From the NCBI GenBank assembly GCA_021811315.1, contig JAJZPF010000024.1, positions 1-41,231 of the forward strand: DNA of 41,231 nucleotides, given 5' to 3'. Origin of the DNA: a bacterium. Lineage in GTDB: Bacteria; Elusimicrobiota; Elusimicrobia; Elusimicrobiales; UBA9959. Numbering within the stretch: position 1 is the stretch's first letter; every line of letters begins with the position of its first letter. Made by a program: the position numbers and the translations under genes. The notes beneath the pieces are model-generated. The model worked only from the letters and a program-made list of their open reading frames with translations. It was not told where the DNA came from and ran no database searches. This document shows, piece after piece, positions 1 to 8,329 of this stretch.

Positions 1-344
1 TAGGTTCGACGTTAACTTGTTCTGTCAGATCAGCAGGTCATGGTTGACCAGGCCATGTAAAACAGGGTCAAAAAACATAAAAGCCAACTCCAACGAGATG
101 GCCTGGGCGCACGCTTAAGTGTGCCTCGCTTATAGCCTACCCGCCTGAGCGGGCTATACTGCGTTAAATTCAGGCTGCTGCCTACGGGAGCGCACTTCGT
201 CCCGCGTAGGTTTAAGACAATACGGAGCATGGCCGGGAATTGTTGCCTTGATCTAATCCCGGCCGAGACAAACTCAGGGCTAAGCCTGTAGCGGTTCTGA
301 CAAGCGGTTGGCGGACTCGAGTGCAACTCTCGACACCTCCACCA
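1..344 (+). ncRNA. ssrA: tmRNA (SsrA), 5' end outside window
   Basis: Transfer-messenger RNA rescues stalled ribosomes and tags the unfinished protein for proteolysis. The window opens on a TTCGAC stretch typical of the D-like arm just inside the 5' acceptor strand. The 3' end shows a T-arm (CGAG...CTCG around TGCAACT) followed by CACCTCC and an encoded CCA at 342-344. A short reading frame at 83-118 starts at GCC, reads ANSNEMAWAHA and ends in TAA; this is the likely tag. Perhaps ten to fifteen bases of the 5' end are missing. A GNRA-loop terminator follows directly. The identification is firm; the exact resume codon is inferred. Confidence 0.9.
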
Positions 345-347
345 TTT

Positions 348-376
348 AAGCCGGTCTCGAAAGAGGCCGGCTTTTA
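348..376 (+). terminator. Rho-independent terminator of tmRNA
   Basis: An 11-base-pair stem (348-358 with 363-373, one G-U pair) closes a GAAA loop and is followed by TTT. It begins three bases after the tmRNA CCA end. Confidence 0.85.
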
Positions 377-384
377 TGTTTTCT

Positions 385-422
385 CAACCCGACACGCCCT
401 TGTCGGGGTCGCCTGCTATACT
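385..422 (+). promoter_or_regulatory. Palindrome plus extended -10 promoter element, copy 1
   Basis: A perfect palindrome, CCCGACA-N6-TGTCGGG (388-407), lies nine bases before an extended -10 box (TGC then TATACT, 417-422). It serves the LAGLIDADG ORF at 444. The same 38 bases, with two differences, occur on the minus strand at 35975-36012. The palindrome sits where a -35 box would be, so it may be an operator or activator site. The hairpin has no T-run, so it is not a terminator. Confidence 0.65.
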
Positions 423-443
423 TAAATCAAGAAGGAGGCTTTT

Positions 444-854
444 ATGACCTCTGAAGAGAAAGCCTATATAGCCGGGATAATAGACGGTGAGGGGACTGTT
501 ACTTTAAGCCGGGCCCATGTAGAAGAACTCCCCGCGCCCAAATTATCTGTCGCGAATAATAGTCTGGAACTATTGAAGTGGATACGGGAAAAAGTCGGTT
601 CCGGAGTTATTATCAAGCGCTCAAAGAGGGAGCCGCAGCATAAGGACCATTATGTCCTGGATATCTCAAACAACTGGGCGCTTGATCTGCTTATGGACGT
701 GAAAGAGTATCTGATAATCAAAAAACCGCATGCGGAGCTTTTGATTTTACGCTATAAAGCTGTAACTTCCAGGAACGGACGGTACACCAGGGAACTTTTG
801 GCGGGAAAGCTGCAATTAGTAAATGAGATCAGAGCGCTTAATCAGCGCTGCTGA
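444..854 (+). CDS. Free-standing LAGLIDADG homing-endonuclease-like protein
   Basis: 136 residues with one LAGLIDADG-type motif near the N-terminus (IAGIIDGEG, about residues 9-17), whose acidic residues are the expected metal ligands. Single-motif members act as homodimers that cut long DNA sites. The C-terminus ends in a basic tail containing RNGRYT and EIRALNQR. The start is supported by AGGAGG six bases upstream. No intron or intein surrounds it, so it is free-standing and may have a host-domesticated role. It follows the tmRNA terminator and precedes the Wadjet operon. A decayed relative of its C-terminus lies at 8552-8650. Cleavage activity is not assured. Confidence 0.8.
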   Translation: MTSEEKAYIAGIIDGEGTVTLSRAHVEELPAPKLSVANNSLELLKWIREKVGSGVIIKRSKREPQHKDHYVLDISNNWALDLLMDVKEYLIIKKPHAELLILRYKAVTSRNGRYTRELLAGKLQLVNEIRALNQRC

Positions 855-992
855 TGTTCACGCCTGAGACCGGGTCCGGCCGGCCTTTCATTAATCCTAT
901 GTTCGGATTGCCGTTCGCCCGCCTGAGTTTATCATTTATCCGGGACCGGTTAGTTTTCCGCCGATTGCCCCTGGTATTTCAAAAAGATAGGA

Positions 993-998
993 TATACT
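993..998 (+). promoter_or_regulatory. -10 box (TATACT) of the Wadjet operon
   Basis: TATACT ends 16 bases before the jetA ATG. Transcription would start near 1005, leaving a leader of about ten bases with no visible Shine-Dalgarno sequence. No convincing -35 box is seen. The intergenic stretch 855-1014 holds nothing else recognisable. Confidence 0.45.
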
Positions 999-1014
999 TG
1001 GCAGTTCTCAGTTT

Positions 1015-2241
1015 ATGGCAATAATAAGCCCTCTTACCTTTTTTCGCTTTGCGGCCGACCATAGCGAGCTTTTGGAGCGCCTCTATGAAAAACGCGCCCG
1101 CATAACCGAAACGGAGCTGCGCGAATACGTGCTTGCCTGCCGCAAAGAAAATGACCCCGCACCGCAGCGGGTGATCAACCAGCTTGAGGAATTAGGGATA
1201 ATAGAACCGTCGCCGGAAGCCACGGCAGCCTATGAAATGCGCCGGCCCGTGGCACAATTGCTGGCCTATCTCCTGCACGAATACCGGCTTACTTCCGTGG
1301 AAGTTATCCAGGCCTACCTGTCCGACTTGCAAAAGCTGGGCGGCGGGCTTGTTAAAGCCGTGGCGGACAAAGACGGGGCCGGGGCCGTGCGCCTGCTGGC
1401 CGATGCCGCCGACGAAGTAGAGCGTATGCGCCAGGATTCCCGCCATAGCCGCGAGGCTATTATTGCCGATGTGGTGAAGCTGAAGGCGAACAAAGCGGGG
1501 CTGACGGTGAAAGAGCGGCTAGGCCGGGTGGATTATCTCTGGACGCGCTATATGGCGCCGCTGCGCGATATGCTGGACGTGCGCAAAGAGATGGAACGCC
1601 AGCTTGATTCACTTGAAGCGGCGCTTGCGCACGGGGAAATGGCTTTTGAAACCGACCTGGCCGTGCACCGGGAGTTCACGGCGCTGCGCAGCCGCGCGCT
1701 GCGTCTGCGCCGTGAGATCGCCGCCGACTTTAAAGAAAGCATAAAGGAACTGCTGCCGCTGCACAACGAACTGCACCGGGAAAGCGCGGTGTCGCGCGGC
1801 GCCGCTCACGCGCTACAACTTATTAAGCGGGGCGGTCTGTCGGCCATAGACCTTACAAAACGCCTCGGCATTTCTACTTGGCGCGCCAAAGGTCTGTTTG
1901 CGGATGAAGCTATACGCGCGTATATGCTGGGGCTCAAGGGTTATACCCCAAAACTGCCTCCCCCGCTATGCGCCGTGCGCGCGCCTGACCTTGCGTCCCT
2001 TATTCAAGCTGATGACTTTAACGCAAAAGCAAAAAAAGCCGTTCCCCTGGATGACGCGCTGGCCTGGCTGATAGCGCAGTATCCGCAGGCCGCGCCGGAA
2101 CAACTGCTGCGCTGCTATGCGCGTTTTTATTACGGCGAATTCGGTGCTACACGCTTTTCCGACGGGACGGAAAAGAGTTACGCCGCGCAGGGCCTTTCTT
2201 TCTCGGCCAAACCGATGGGAGTTAAAAAAGATGGAAACTGA
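1015..2241 (+). CDS. jetA: Wadjet subunit JetA (MukF/kleisin-like)
   Basis: 408 residues. JetA is the kleisin-like subunit of the Wadjet complex, an SMC-family defence machine that extrudes and cleaves closed circular plasmid DNA. The N-terminal ~80 residues look like a winged helix (QRVINQLEELGIIE). Long charged helices follow at about 150-270, and a second helix-turn-helix-like stretch (LTKRLGISTWRAKGLF) lies near 285-300. The assignment rests mainly on position: first of four overlapping genes in the order kleisin, MukE-like, SMC, TOPRIM. There is no clear ribosome-binding site, and the promoter suggests a very short leader. It overlaps jetB by 11 bases. Sequence alone does not settle the Wadjet type. 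Confidence 0.75.
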   Translation: MAIISPLTFFRFAADHSELLERLYEKRARITETELREYVLACRKENDPAPQRVINQLEELGIIEPSPEATAAYEMRRPVAQLLAYLLHEYRLTSVEVIQAYLSDLQKLGGGLVKAVADKDGAGAVRLLADAADEVERMRQDSRHSREAIIADVVKLKANKAGLTVKERLGRVDYLWTRYMAPLRDMLDVRKEMERQLDSLEAALAHGEMAFETDLAVHREFTALRSRALRLRREIAADFKESIKELLPLHNELHRESAVSRGAAHALQLIKRGGLSAIDLTKRLGISTWRAKGLFADEAIRAYMLGLKGYTPKLPPPLCAVRAPDLASLIQADDFNAKAKKAVPLDDALAWLIAQYPQAAPEQLLRCYARFYYGEFGATRFSDGTEKSYAAQGLSFSAKPMGVKKDGN

Positions 2242-2773
2242 AAAAAACACGGAGCTGCCGCGTCTTGACGAAGTTTTTGATGCGCTGCGCAAAGGCCGCC
2301 ATATAGCGCCCGAAGACGCGGACCTGTATTTCAACCTGCACAACGGCGAAGCCGCTTTCACAGAGCTATTCACTAAACTGGGGTTCGAGCTTAAAAAGCA
2401 TCCGCGTGATTTTTATTATTTCAAAGGTGAGGCTGATATAAGCGATACCTCCTCCCGTATGGCCGTCTTCATGTTTATCCTGGTGGAAACCCTGGCCGAT
2501 ACCGGAGCCAGCGCCGAAGAACAAATAATGACTTCCCTTTTTTTTGTGGATAAGCTTGAACACCTCCGGCGCGAGCGCTACCGCGATATTATGCTGGAAG
2601 CCGGCATGCCAACCGAGGAAGAGCTGCGCCAGACCCTGCGCACCATGGAGCGCTTCGGCTTTCTCAAAATGGAAGGCCCGGATTCCTTTCGTTTCAGAGC
2701 GCCGGCGTACCGCTTTTTGGACCTCTGCATAGAGATCTTTAAAGAAAGCGAAGCCGCGGAGGGGAAAATATGA
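2231..2773 (+). CDS. jetB: Wadjet subunit JetB (MukE-like, DUF4194-type)
   Basis: 180 residues. JetB corresponds to MukE and clamps the JetA kleisin in the Wadjet complex. The ATG at 2231 is chosen because GGGAG lies nine bases upstream and the product METEKNTELP starts cleanly; a longer frame extends back into jetA but lacks a signal. Features include the charged RKGRHIAPEDADLYFNL stretch, LGFELKKHPRDFYYF, and a C-terminal winged-helix-like part (LRQTLRTMERFGFLKMEG). It overlaps jetA by 11 bases and jetC by the ATGA junction, consistent with translational coupling. Confidence 0.78.
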   Translation: METEKNTELPRLDEVFDALRKGRHIAPEDADLYFNLHNGEAAFTELFTKLGFELKKHPRDFYYFKGEADISDTSSRMAVFMFILVETLADTGASAEEQIMTSLFFVDKLEHLRRERYRDIMLEAGMPTEEELRQTLRTMERFGFLKMEGPDSFRFRAPAYRFLDLCIEIFKESEAAEGKI

Positions 2774-5487
2774 TCTCCCGCCAGGGCCTCGCCCGCCTTA
2801 TAGCCATTCATTGCGGCAAGTATGATTATGCCTGCGTGGACACCGACTCTTCCCTGCATCTGGTCGGTCCTAATAATGTAGGGAAGACTTCCCTTATTGC
2901 CTTGCTGCAATTCCTGTACATCGACGACCAGCGCAAAATGCACTTCTCGCGCAGTTTGGAGCAGACGCGCCGTTATTACTTCCCGGACGCGTACAGCTAC
3001 GTGGTCTTTGAGTGCATGACGCCCACCGGCATACAATGTCTGGGGGTGCGCGGCCTTGGGCCGCTTAAGATGCATGACTACGAACGTTTTGCCTGGACCG
3101 GCAAGTTCGAGGAAGAGGACTTTATTGACGGCGACAGGCGGCCGCTGCCTTTCCAGAAGATCAAGGAGAAACTCTCGCTCAAAGGCTACGCCGAACTGGA
3201 GCCTAAGCAGCTGCGGGCGGCGCTTACAGGCGTAGGGGATAACAATGGCGTTAACCTGGGCCTGGTGCCGCTGCGCCACCGGGATTATTATGAACGTTTC
3301 CGCTCCGCTTTCTGCAACCTGCTGCGCCTTTCGCACCTGAAACAGGAGGAGTTGAAAGAGCTTTTGTTGGAAATCTACGACACCGAATTCCAGGTGCGCG
3401 CCATAGACCTTGAACGCGGTTATACCAGCCAGTATGCCGCCATCAAACGAGGCACGCAGGAAGTGCGCACGCTTAAAAACCTGGTTCCGGATATAACAAA
3501 GTTTTTGGCCCACGCCGATGAGCGCGGCCGCTTGCGCGGCAGGCTGCCGGCTTTATGGGCCGCCATCGGGGCCGCCTACGAGAAAAATAAGAACCGCCTT
3601 GAACGGGAAGCGGCGGACATTGTGGCGCGTCAGCGCGCCCTGGAGGGGGAGCAGGCGGGCGTGCGCCACGCTATTGAGGCGGGCCTGGAGCTGCAGATAA
3701 AAGCCGCCTCCGCCCTGAGCCGGGTTAACGACGCGCTGGCCGATGTGGAACAAGGGCGGCTCCGTTTCGCGGATTTTGTGGAGGACTGGAAGCGGGAGCG
3801 CCGGCGGGCACTGGGGACGGAAATAGAAAACCTGGCTTTCCAGCTGCGCGACGCCGGCGAGGAGCCTGCCGGGCGCGTGAAGGCGCGGCTGGACAGGGCG
3901 GGACTGGATCTGGAAAAAGCGCGCGAGAGGTTTAAGAATTCCGCCGGCAACGCGGCTTCGCGCCTGAAAGAGAAGTTCGGAGCCGAGAAGTCCGAAGCTG
4001 TTTTTAAAATCCTTAACCCGGAACTACTGGGTCTGCCGTTCTCTAAAGACGGCATAATGGTCAAAGACGAGGCGGCTGCGCTGAAAGAACTGACCCGGCT
4101 GCACGAGAACATTAAGGGCGGGCAGTTTAACGCGGCCGGCTTAAGCGTAAACCTGACGGCCCTTCACGGCGCGGATTTTGCTTCGTTTACTAACCCCGAA
4201 GCGCTTAAAACCGAAATCGAAATTCTCGAAAGGCAACTCGCTAAAGACGGGGAGATCTTAAAGAATATTGAAAGAACCGCGGAGCTGAAAAAGCTCAAGG
4301 TTCAAAAACAAGAAGAGGCTGACTCTATAGACCGGGAACTTCTTGAGTCTGAAACTTTCAGCTTAAAGGCAGTGCAGGCTCCGCAGTGGCGAGAGCAGGC
4401 GGCCGGGCTGGAAAAGGAAGCGGCCAAAATACGCAGTGAGCAGAACCGGTTGGAAAACGAAAGAGAGCGGCTGCGCGTGGAAGCCGACGCGCTCGGGCGC
4501 AGGGGCGAGGAGGCGGACCGCCAGCGGCGGAACCTGCTGAAACAAAGGCAGGGGCTCCCGGCGCTGCCGGAGGGCTGGCCGGCGACACCGCCCGCGACTG
4601 CGCAATATGTACCTGAAGATTTTGAGGAGTTGCTTGCCTTGTATCGTGACGGCTTCGCGCGGGAAGAGCGGGAAGACGCCCAGGCGCAGGATTACCTGGC
4701 GCGGATAGAAGCGGCTACTTATTCGGCCTTTAAAGCCGTTACCGAGGAAGAAACCATAACCAAGCTCCGCCAGCAGCTGGAAGCGCTGCCGGAAAAAGAA
4801 AAACTGGCGCAGGAGGCCTGGACCAGCCTTGCCGTCAGCCTGAAAAACGCCTTTAAAGGCCTCAAGCGAGATTTGGACACGCTCAAAACAAAAGTTTCCG
4901 ACCTCAACCGCAAACTCGCCGAGGTGGATATCTCTAATCTCGACCAGGTGCGCCTTAACGCCGAAACCCGCAGGGAGTGGGACGAGCGTTTGAAGGCTTT
5001 GATAGACGCGGATGAAACCCCGCTCTTCGCCGACCTGTCCGGCGCGGACAAGGCGCTGGAGGAACTGGGCGCACTGCTGGGCAAGTACCCGCAAATAAAA
5101 CTACAGGACCTTTTCGACCTGCATTTTGAAATTACGCGGCCCGGCGGCGAAACCCGCCGCTATCCCGACCTGGACAGGATAGAATCCAACGGAACTACCA
5201 TCACGATAAAAGTGCTGATAAACCTTCTTTTATTGCGCGGCCTGCTGGACAGCGACAAGGTGGTGCTGCCGTTCTACCTGGACGAGGCTTCCAGCCTGGA
5301 CCGCGCCAACCTGCTGGCCATAATGAAGACGGCGGGCAGCCTGAACTTCGTGCCCGTGCTGGCCAGCCCCGACGCGCTGGATGCGGCGGAGTACGTTTAC
5401 TTCGTCCGCGAAGAGAACGGCCGCGTCTCCCTGGACGGCAACTCCCGCGTGCGCTGTCACAGGACGGCTGAAAAGGCGGCGCCATGA
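2770..5487 (+). CDS. jetC: Wadjet SMC-family ATPase JetC
   Basis: 905 residues. This is the motor of the Wadjet complex, a MukB/SbcC-like ATPase with split head domains. Walker A is GPNNVGKTS at residues 33-41. Walker B ends in LDEASS with D838 and E839 near the C-terminus, followed by a D-loop-like SLDRA and a switch-like VLASPDA. Between the heads lies a long heptad-rich coiled-coil arm (about 260-350, 380-420 and 470-690), with many antisense shadow frames because of strong codon bias. It is shorter than MukB, so the arms are short. ATGA overlaps couple it to both neighbours. Catalytic motifs are intact, so the system is probably functional. Confidence 0.92.
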   Translation: MISRQGLARLIAIHCGKYDYACVDTDSSLHLVGPNNVGKTSLIALLQFLYIDDQRKMHFSRSLEQTRRYYFPDAYSYVVFECMTPTGIQCLGVRGLGPLKMHDYERFAWTGKFEEEDFIDGDRRPLPFQKIKEKLSLKGYAELEPKQLRAALTGVGDNNGVNLGLVPLRHRDYYERFRSAFCNLLRLSHLKQEELKELLLEIYDTEFQVRAIDLERGYTSQYAAIKRGTQEVRTLKNLVPDITKFLAHADERGRLRGRLPALWAAIGAAYEKNKNRLEREAADIVARQRALEGEQAGVRHAIEAGLELQIKAASALSRVNDALADVEQGRLRFADFVEDWKRERRRALGTEIENLAFQLRDAGEEPAGRVKARLDRAGLDLEKARERFKNSAGNAASRLKEKFGAEKSEAVFKILNPELLGLPFSKDGIMVKDEAAALKELTRLHENIKGGQFNAAGLSVNLTALHGADFASFTNPEALKTEIEILERQLAKDGEILKNIERTAELKKLKVQKQEEADSIDRELLESETFSLKAVQAPQWREQAAGLEKEAAKIRSEQNRLENERERLRVEADALGRRGEEADRQRRNLLKQRQGLPALPEGWPATPPATAQYVPEDFEELLALYRDGFAREEREDAQAQDYLARIEAATYSAFKAVTEEETITKLRQQLEALPEKEKLAQEAWTSLAVSLKNAFKGLKRDLDTLKTKVSDLNRKLAEVDISNLDQVRLNAETRREWDERLKALIDADETPLFADLSGADKALEELGALLGKYPQIKLQDLFDLHFEITRPGGETRRYPDLDRIESNGTTITIKVLINLLLLRGLLDSDKVVLPFYLDEASSLDRANLLAIMKTAGSLNFVPVLASPDALDAAEYVYFVREENGRVSLDGNSRVRCHRTAEKAAP

Positions 5488-6329
5488 AGCGGCCCGCCCT
5501 GGCTAAACTGCTCGGCACGCTTTTAACGGAGGGCTCCGCCCCGCTGTCCCTGTTCTCCGCCTCCGCCCGGGCCGCTTTAGGCCCGCAGTTCGCCGCCGGC
5601 ATTCTGCAGGAAGAACGCTCCGGCGCCGGCGCCAGAGTTGCGGTGCGCAACAAGTCCGTGCTGAAGGCGTTTGCCGCGCAGCTTTTTCCTTCGGGTTTGA
5701 ATATAGCACCGGATGGAGATACGCCCCGCGCCACGGCCGTGAGCTACTACCGGGATGCAAAAGCAGCCGGGACTACGGTCGCTGAACCGGTTTTAGTCAG
5801 AGCTTTTAACAATATGGTATTTGAAAGGAAGGGGGAGGCGCTGCCTGCATCGTCATTAACCGGGAAATACGGTGTGGCGGCATTCCTGCTTAAGGAACCG
5901 CCCTTCTGGGGCTGCGGCGGAACGCTGGCTATTGTTGAAAACCTTGAGCCATTTTTATGTTTTGAAAAAATGAAGATCGCCGCCGACGCCGCCGTCTATG
6001 CCGGTGGGAAGATGTCCGGCAGAATGCTGGCCTGGTTCGCTTCCGCGGAAATGTCCGAATGCAGCTTTCTGCATTGCGGAGACTATGACCCGGTAGGGAT
6101 GGACGAATATTTACGTCTTAAGGAAGTCTGTGGCTCCAGGGTCAAACTGCATATCCCTGCTAATATCGAAGACCTGTTTAAAAAATACGGCAAGCGCGAA
6201 TTGCTTATAGACTCTGAAGCCGTCTTGCGCCGCTTGCGCGCGACAAAAGACCCGGACGCGCTTCGTATTATTGAGCAGATGAATGTCTGCAATTCCGGCC
6301 TGGAACAGGAGATTCTTCTGTTGGGTTGA
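5484..6329 (+). CDS. jetD: Wadjet TOPRIM nuclease subunit JetD
   Basis: 281 residues. JetD is the nuclease that cuts DNA after loop extrusion and resembles topoisomerase VI-A. A TOPRIM-type (DUF2220-like) domain occupies about residues 140-240. The expected catalytic glutamate is E152 (IVENLEPF) and the DxD pair is D200/D202 (HCGDYDPVG). The N-terminal ~120 residues would be the DNA-binding/JetA-binding part. It is shorter than the roughly 350-400 residues of the best-known JetD proteins, so the N-terminal region is reduced or belongs to another type. It ends the operon; the AbiE-like pair starts 59 bases later with its own promoter. Confidence 0.88.
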   Translation: MKRPALAKLLGTLLTEGSAPLSLFSASARAALGPQFAAGILQEERSGAGARVAVRNKSVLKAFAAQLFPSGLNIAPDGDTPRATAVSYYRDAKAAGTTVAEPVLVRAFNNMVFERKGEALPASSLTGKYGVAAFLLKEPPFWGCGGTLAIVENLEPFLCFEKMKIAADAAVYAGGKMSGRMLAWFASAEMSECSFLHCGDYDPVGMDEYLRLKEVCGSRVKLHIPANIEDLFKKYGKRELLIDSEAVLRRLRATKDPDALRIIEQMNVCNSGLEQEILLLG

Positions 6330-6336
6330 GCGGGGC

Positions 6337-6365
6337 TTGATAACTCGTAATTTCACCTATATAAT
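6337..6365 (+). promoter_or_regulatory. Sigma70-type promoter of the toxin-antitoxin pair
   Basis: TTGATA (6337-6342), a 17-base spacer and a perfect TATAAT (6360-6365). The predicted start is near 6372, inside the operator palindrome. Confidence 0.8.
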
Positions 6366-6368
6366 ATA

Positions 6369-6386
6369 TTTCAGCAAATGCTGAAA
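6369..6386. promoter_or_regulatory. Perfect palindromic operator over the transcription start
   Basis: TTTCAGCA-AA-TGCTGAAA, eight-base arms with a two-base spacer, ends two bases before the antitoxin ATG. AbiEi antitoxins are known to repress their own promoter by binding inverted repeats, so this is the likely autoregulatory site. No Shine-Dalgarno sequence fits between it and the ATG. Confidence 0.7.
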
Positions 6387-6388
6387 CT

Positions 6389-7438
6389 ATGACAAACAAT
6401 GAAAGTGCTTCTTTGGGCAGGTCAAAAGATATTTTAAAAGAGACTCTCGCTGCTATTCCTTTTATTGAACTGGTTTCTATAAAAGGCCAGCCCGCAGGAG
6501 GGGCTGATATTTTACTGAAGTTGAAATACAAGGGGAAACTCTTGACCTGCGTTATTGAGGTTAAGAGTCTTGGACAACCAAAATACGCCAGGGAGGCCGC
6601 GTATCAGCTTAATAAATACAGTGACAGCCATCCTGAGATATACGGGATATTCATGGCTCCGTACATCTCCGTCGAGGCCGGGGAAGTGTTGGCGGAAAAT
6701 AATGCCGGCTACATGGATTTCAGCGGGAATTGCCGCCTCTCTTTTGGCGGTATTTACATAGAGCGTAAAGGCAATCACAACGCTTTTACCGTTAAAAGGG
6801 ACCTGCGTAAACTATATTCGCCTAAGGCTGAACGCGTATTGCGGGTACTTCTGTCGGCGTCCAAAAAACCATGGAGAATGGCGGAATTGGCCGGGGAAGC
6901 GGGCGTAAGCCTGGGGCAGATCGCCAATGTCAAAAACGCCCTGGCTGAAAGGGAATGGCTGGATACCTCCGCGCCTGGTTTGCGGCTCTCCGATCCGGCG
7001 GCGGTGCTTTCCCAATGGGCGCAGAATTATGACTTCCGGAAAAATACGCTCAAAGAGTGTTACAGCGTTAAAAGCCTTGCCGAGACCGAGGCCGCTTTGG
7101 AAGAACTTTGCGCAAAGAACGGAATACGCTTTGCCCTTGCCGGTTTTTCCGCGGCGGCCCGCTTCTGGCCGGCCGTAAGATATCAGCGTGCTATGGCGTA
7201 CGTCGGTGAATTCCGTGCGGAGCTGTTTGCCGCCGCCGGTATCAAAGAGGTGGAAAGCGGGGGAAACCTGTTGCTTATGCTCCCGTACGATGCCGGCATG
7301 TTTTATGACGCCGGGAAGATGAACGGCGGCACTGTAGCCGGCGCGGTGCAGACCTATCTGGACCTGGCCGGCTATAAAGGAAGAGGCGCGGAAGCCGCGG
7401 CCGAAATCCTTGAGAATGTGATAAAGCCATTATGGTAA
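6389..7438 (+). CDS. AbiEi-like antitoxin with PD-(D/E)XK-like N-terminus
   Basis: 349 residues. The likely role is antitoxin and autorepressor of a type IV toxin-antitoxin pair. Residues about 10-125 look like a restriction-endonuclease fold: GAD at D40, then IEVKS with E57 and K59 (a D...ExK arrangement), then IFMAPYISVEAGEVL and GYMDFSGNCRL. A winged helix follows at about 145-205 (MAELAGEAGVSLGQIANVKNAL), and the C-terminal half resembles the AbiEi toxin-facing domain. The stop overlaps the toxin start by seven bases. Similar proteins with EVKS/GQP motifs are commonly labelled AbiEi-family antitoxins. Whether the nuclease-like site is active is unknown. Confidence 0.75.
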   Translation: MTNNESASLGRSKDILKETLAAIPFIELVSIKGQPAGGADILLKLKYKGKLLTCVIEVKSLGQPKYAREAAYQLNKYSDSHPEIYGIFMAPYISVEAGEVLAENNAGYMDFSGNCRLSFGGIYIERKGNHNAFTVKRDLRKLYSPKAERVLRVLLSASKKPWRMAELAGEAGVSLGQIANVKNALAEREWLDTSAPGLRLSDPAAVLSQWAQNYDFRKNTLKECYSVKSLAETEAALEELCAKNGIRFALAGFSAAARFWPAVRYQRAMAYVGEFRAELFAAAGIKEVESGGNLLLMLPYDAGMFYDAGKMNGGTVAGAVQTYLDLAGYKGRGAEAAAEILENVIKPLW

Positions 7439-8253
7439 GCAGGAAAGACTATAACGAGGTCATGGTGAGGGCCGCCAAAAGCGTCCTGATAGAGCTGTCG
7501 CATCTTCTGGGCGAATATCATGACGGCATTGTACTGATAGGCGGCTGGGTTCCTCCGCTGCTTTTGGGCCCGGGTGCGCACGTGGGCAGTACGGACGTCG
7601 ACCTGGCCCTGGACCATAAAGCCATAACAAGCGAAGCCTATGCGAAGATAGGGAAGCTGCTTCTCGGGCGCGGCTATTTCCCGGATGAGCAGCCCCCTTA
7701 TGTGTTCAGGCGGGCGATAAAAATGGAAGGACAGGCTTTTTCAGTTGAAGTGGACTTTTTGTCCGGGGAATACGGCGGTTCCCCCCAAGCACGGCGTCAT
7801 CAGAATGTGCAGGACATAAAGGCCAGGAAGGCCCGCGCCTGCGATCTCGCTTTTACAATGTTCACGGAGGTCAAAGTGGAGGGCGAGTTGCCGGATGGCG
7901 GCAAAGACAGTGTAATGGTAAAGGTCGCCTCCACTGTGCCGTTCCTGGTTATGAAAGGTATGGCTTTGCACAGCCGTCTGAAAGCAAAAGACGCATGGGA
8001 TATATATTACTGCTTCAACAATTACCCCGGCGGCCTTGCTGCGCTGGCGGCGGAGATAAAAAAACACGCATCCAATAAGCTGGTCAGGGAAGGTTTCCTT
8101 AAAATATCGGAGAAGTTCTCCTCCGAAAAGCACATAGGCCCCAAAATGGCGGCTGACTTTGAGGAACTACCCCCCGGCGAACAGCGCGATATCCTCCAGC
8201 GCGATGCTTACGAAAAAGTCGATTATCTCCTGAAGGCGGCAGGCATACGGTGA
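7432..8253 (+). CDS. AbiEii-like nucleotidyltransferase toxin
   Basis: 273 residues. AbiEii toxins are nucleotidyltransferases (DNA polymerase beta fold) that arrest growth, in studied relatives by modifying tRNA. The glycine motif is IGGWVPPL (G37-G38), followed by STDVDLAL with metal-binding D55 and D57. A third acidic residue is D108 in VEVDFLSG. The C-terminal KGMALHSRLKAKDAWDIYY (K175, K186, D187, D190) matches the conserved Lys/Asp block of this family. It begins inside the last codons of the antitoxin gene, so the pair is co-transcribed. Placement beside Wadjet supports an abortive-infection or anti-plasmid role. Confidence 0.8.
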   Translation: MVSRKDYNEVMVRAAKSVLIELSHLLGEYHDGIVLIGGWVPPLLLGPGAHVGSTDVDLALDHKAITSEAYAKIGKLLLGRGYFPDEQPPYVFRRAIKMEGQAFSVEVDFLSGEYGGSPQARRHQNVQDIKARKARACDLAFTMFTEVKVEGELPDGGKDSVMVKVASTVPFLVMKGMALHSRLKAKDAWDIYYCFNNYPGGLAALAAEIKKHASNKLVREGFLKISEKFSSEKHIGPKMAADFEELPPGEQRDILQRDAYEKVDYLLKAAGIR

Positions 8254-8329
8254 TATAAATGCATAATTAGTATAAGCCCTGTAGCTGCTTGGTTGGAGCG
8301 TTTAGGGGAGAGATATCGGAGGATTAGTT

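Noticed and set aside
30..326. 98-residue minus-strand ORF
   Set aside because: It is antisense to the tmRNA gene and has no ribosome-binding site; structured RNA explains the sequence.
444..854. LAGLIDADG ORF as part of an intron or intein
   Set aside because: It lies between the tmRNA terminator and a promoter, in no host gene, with its own Shine-Dalgarno sequence.
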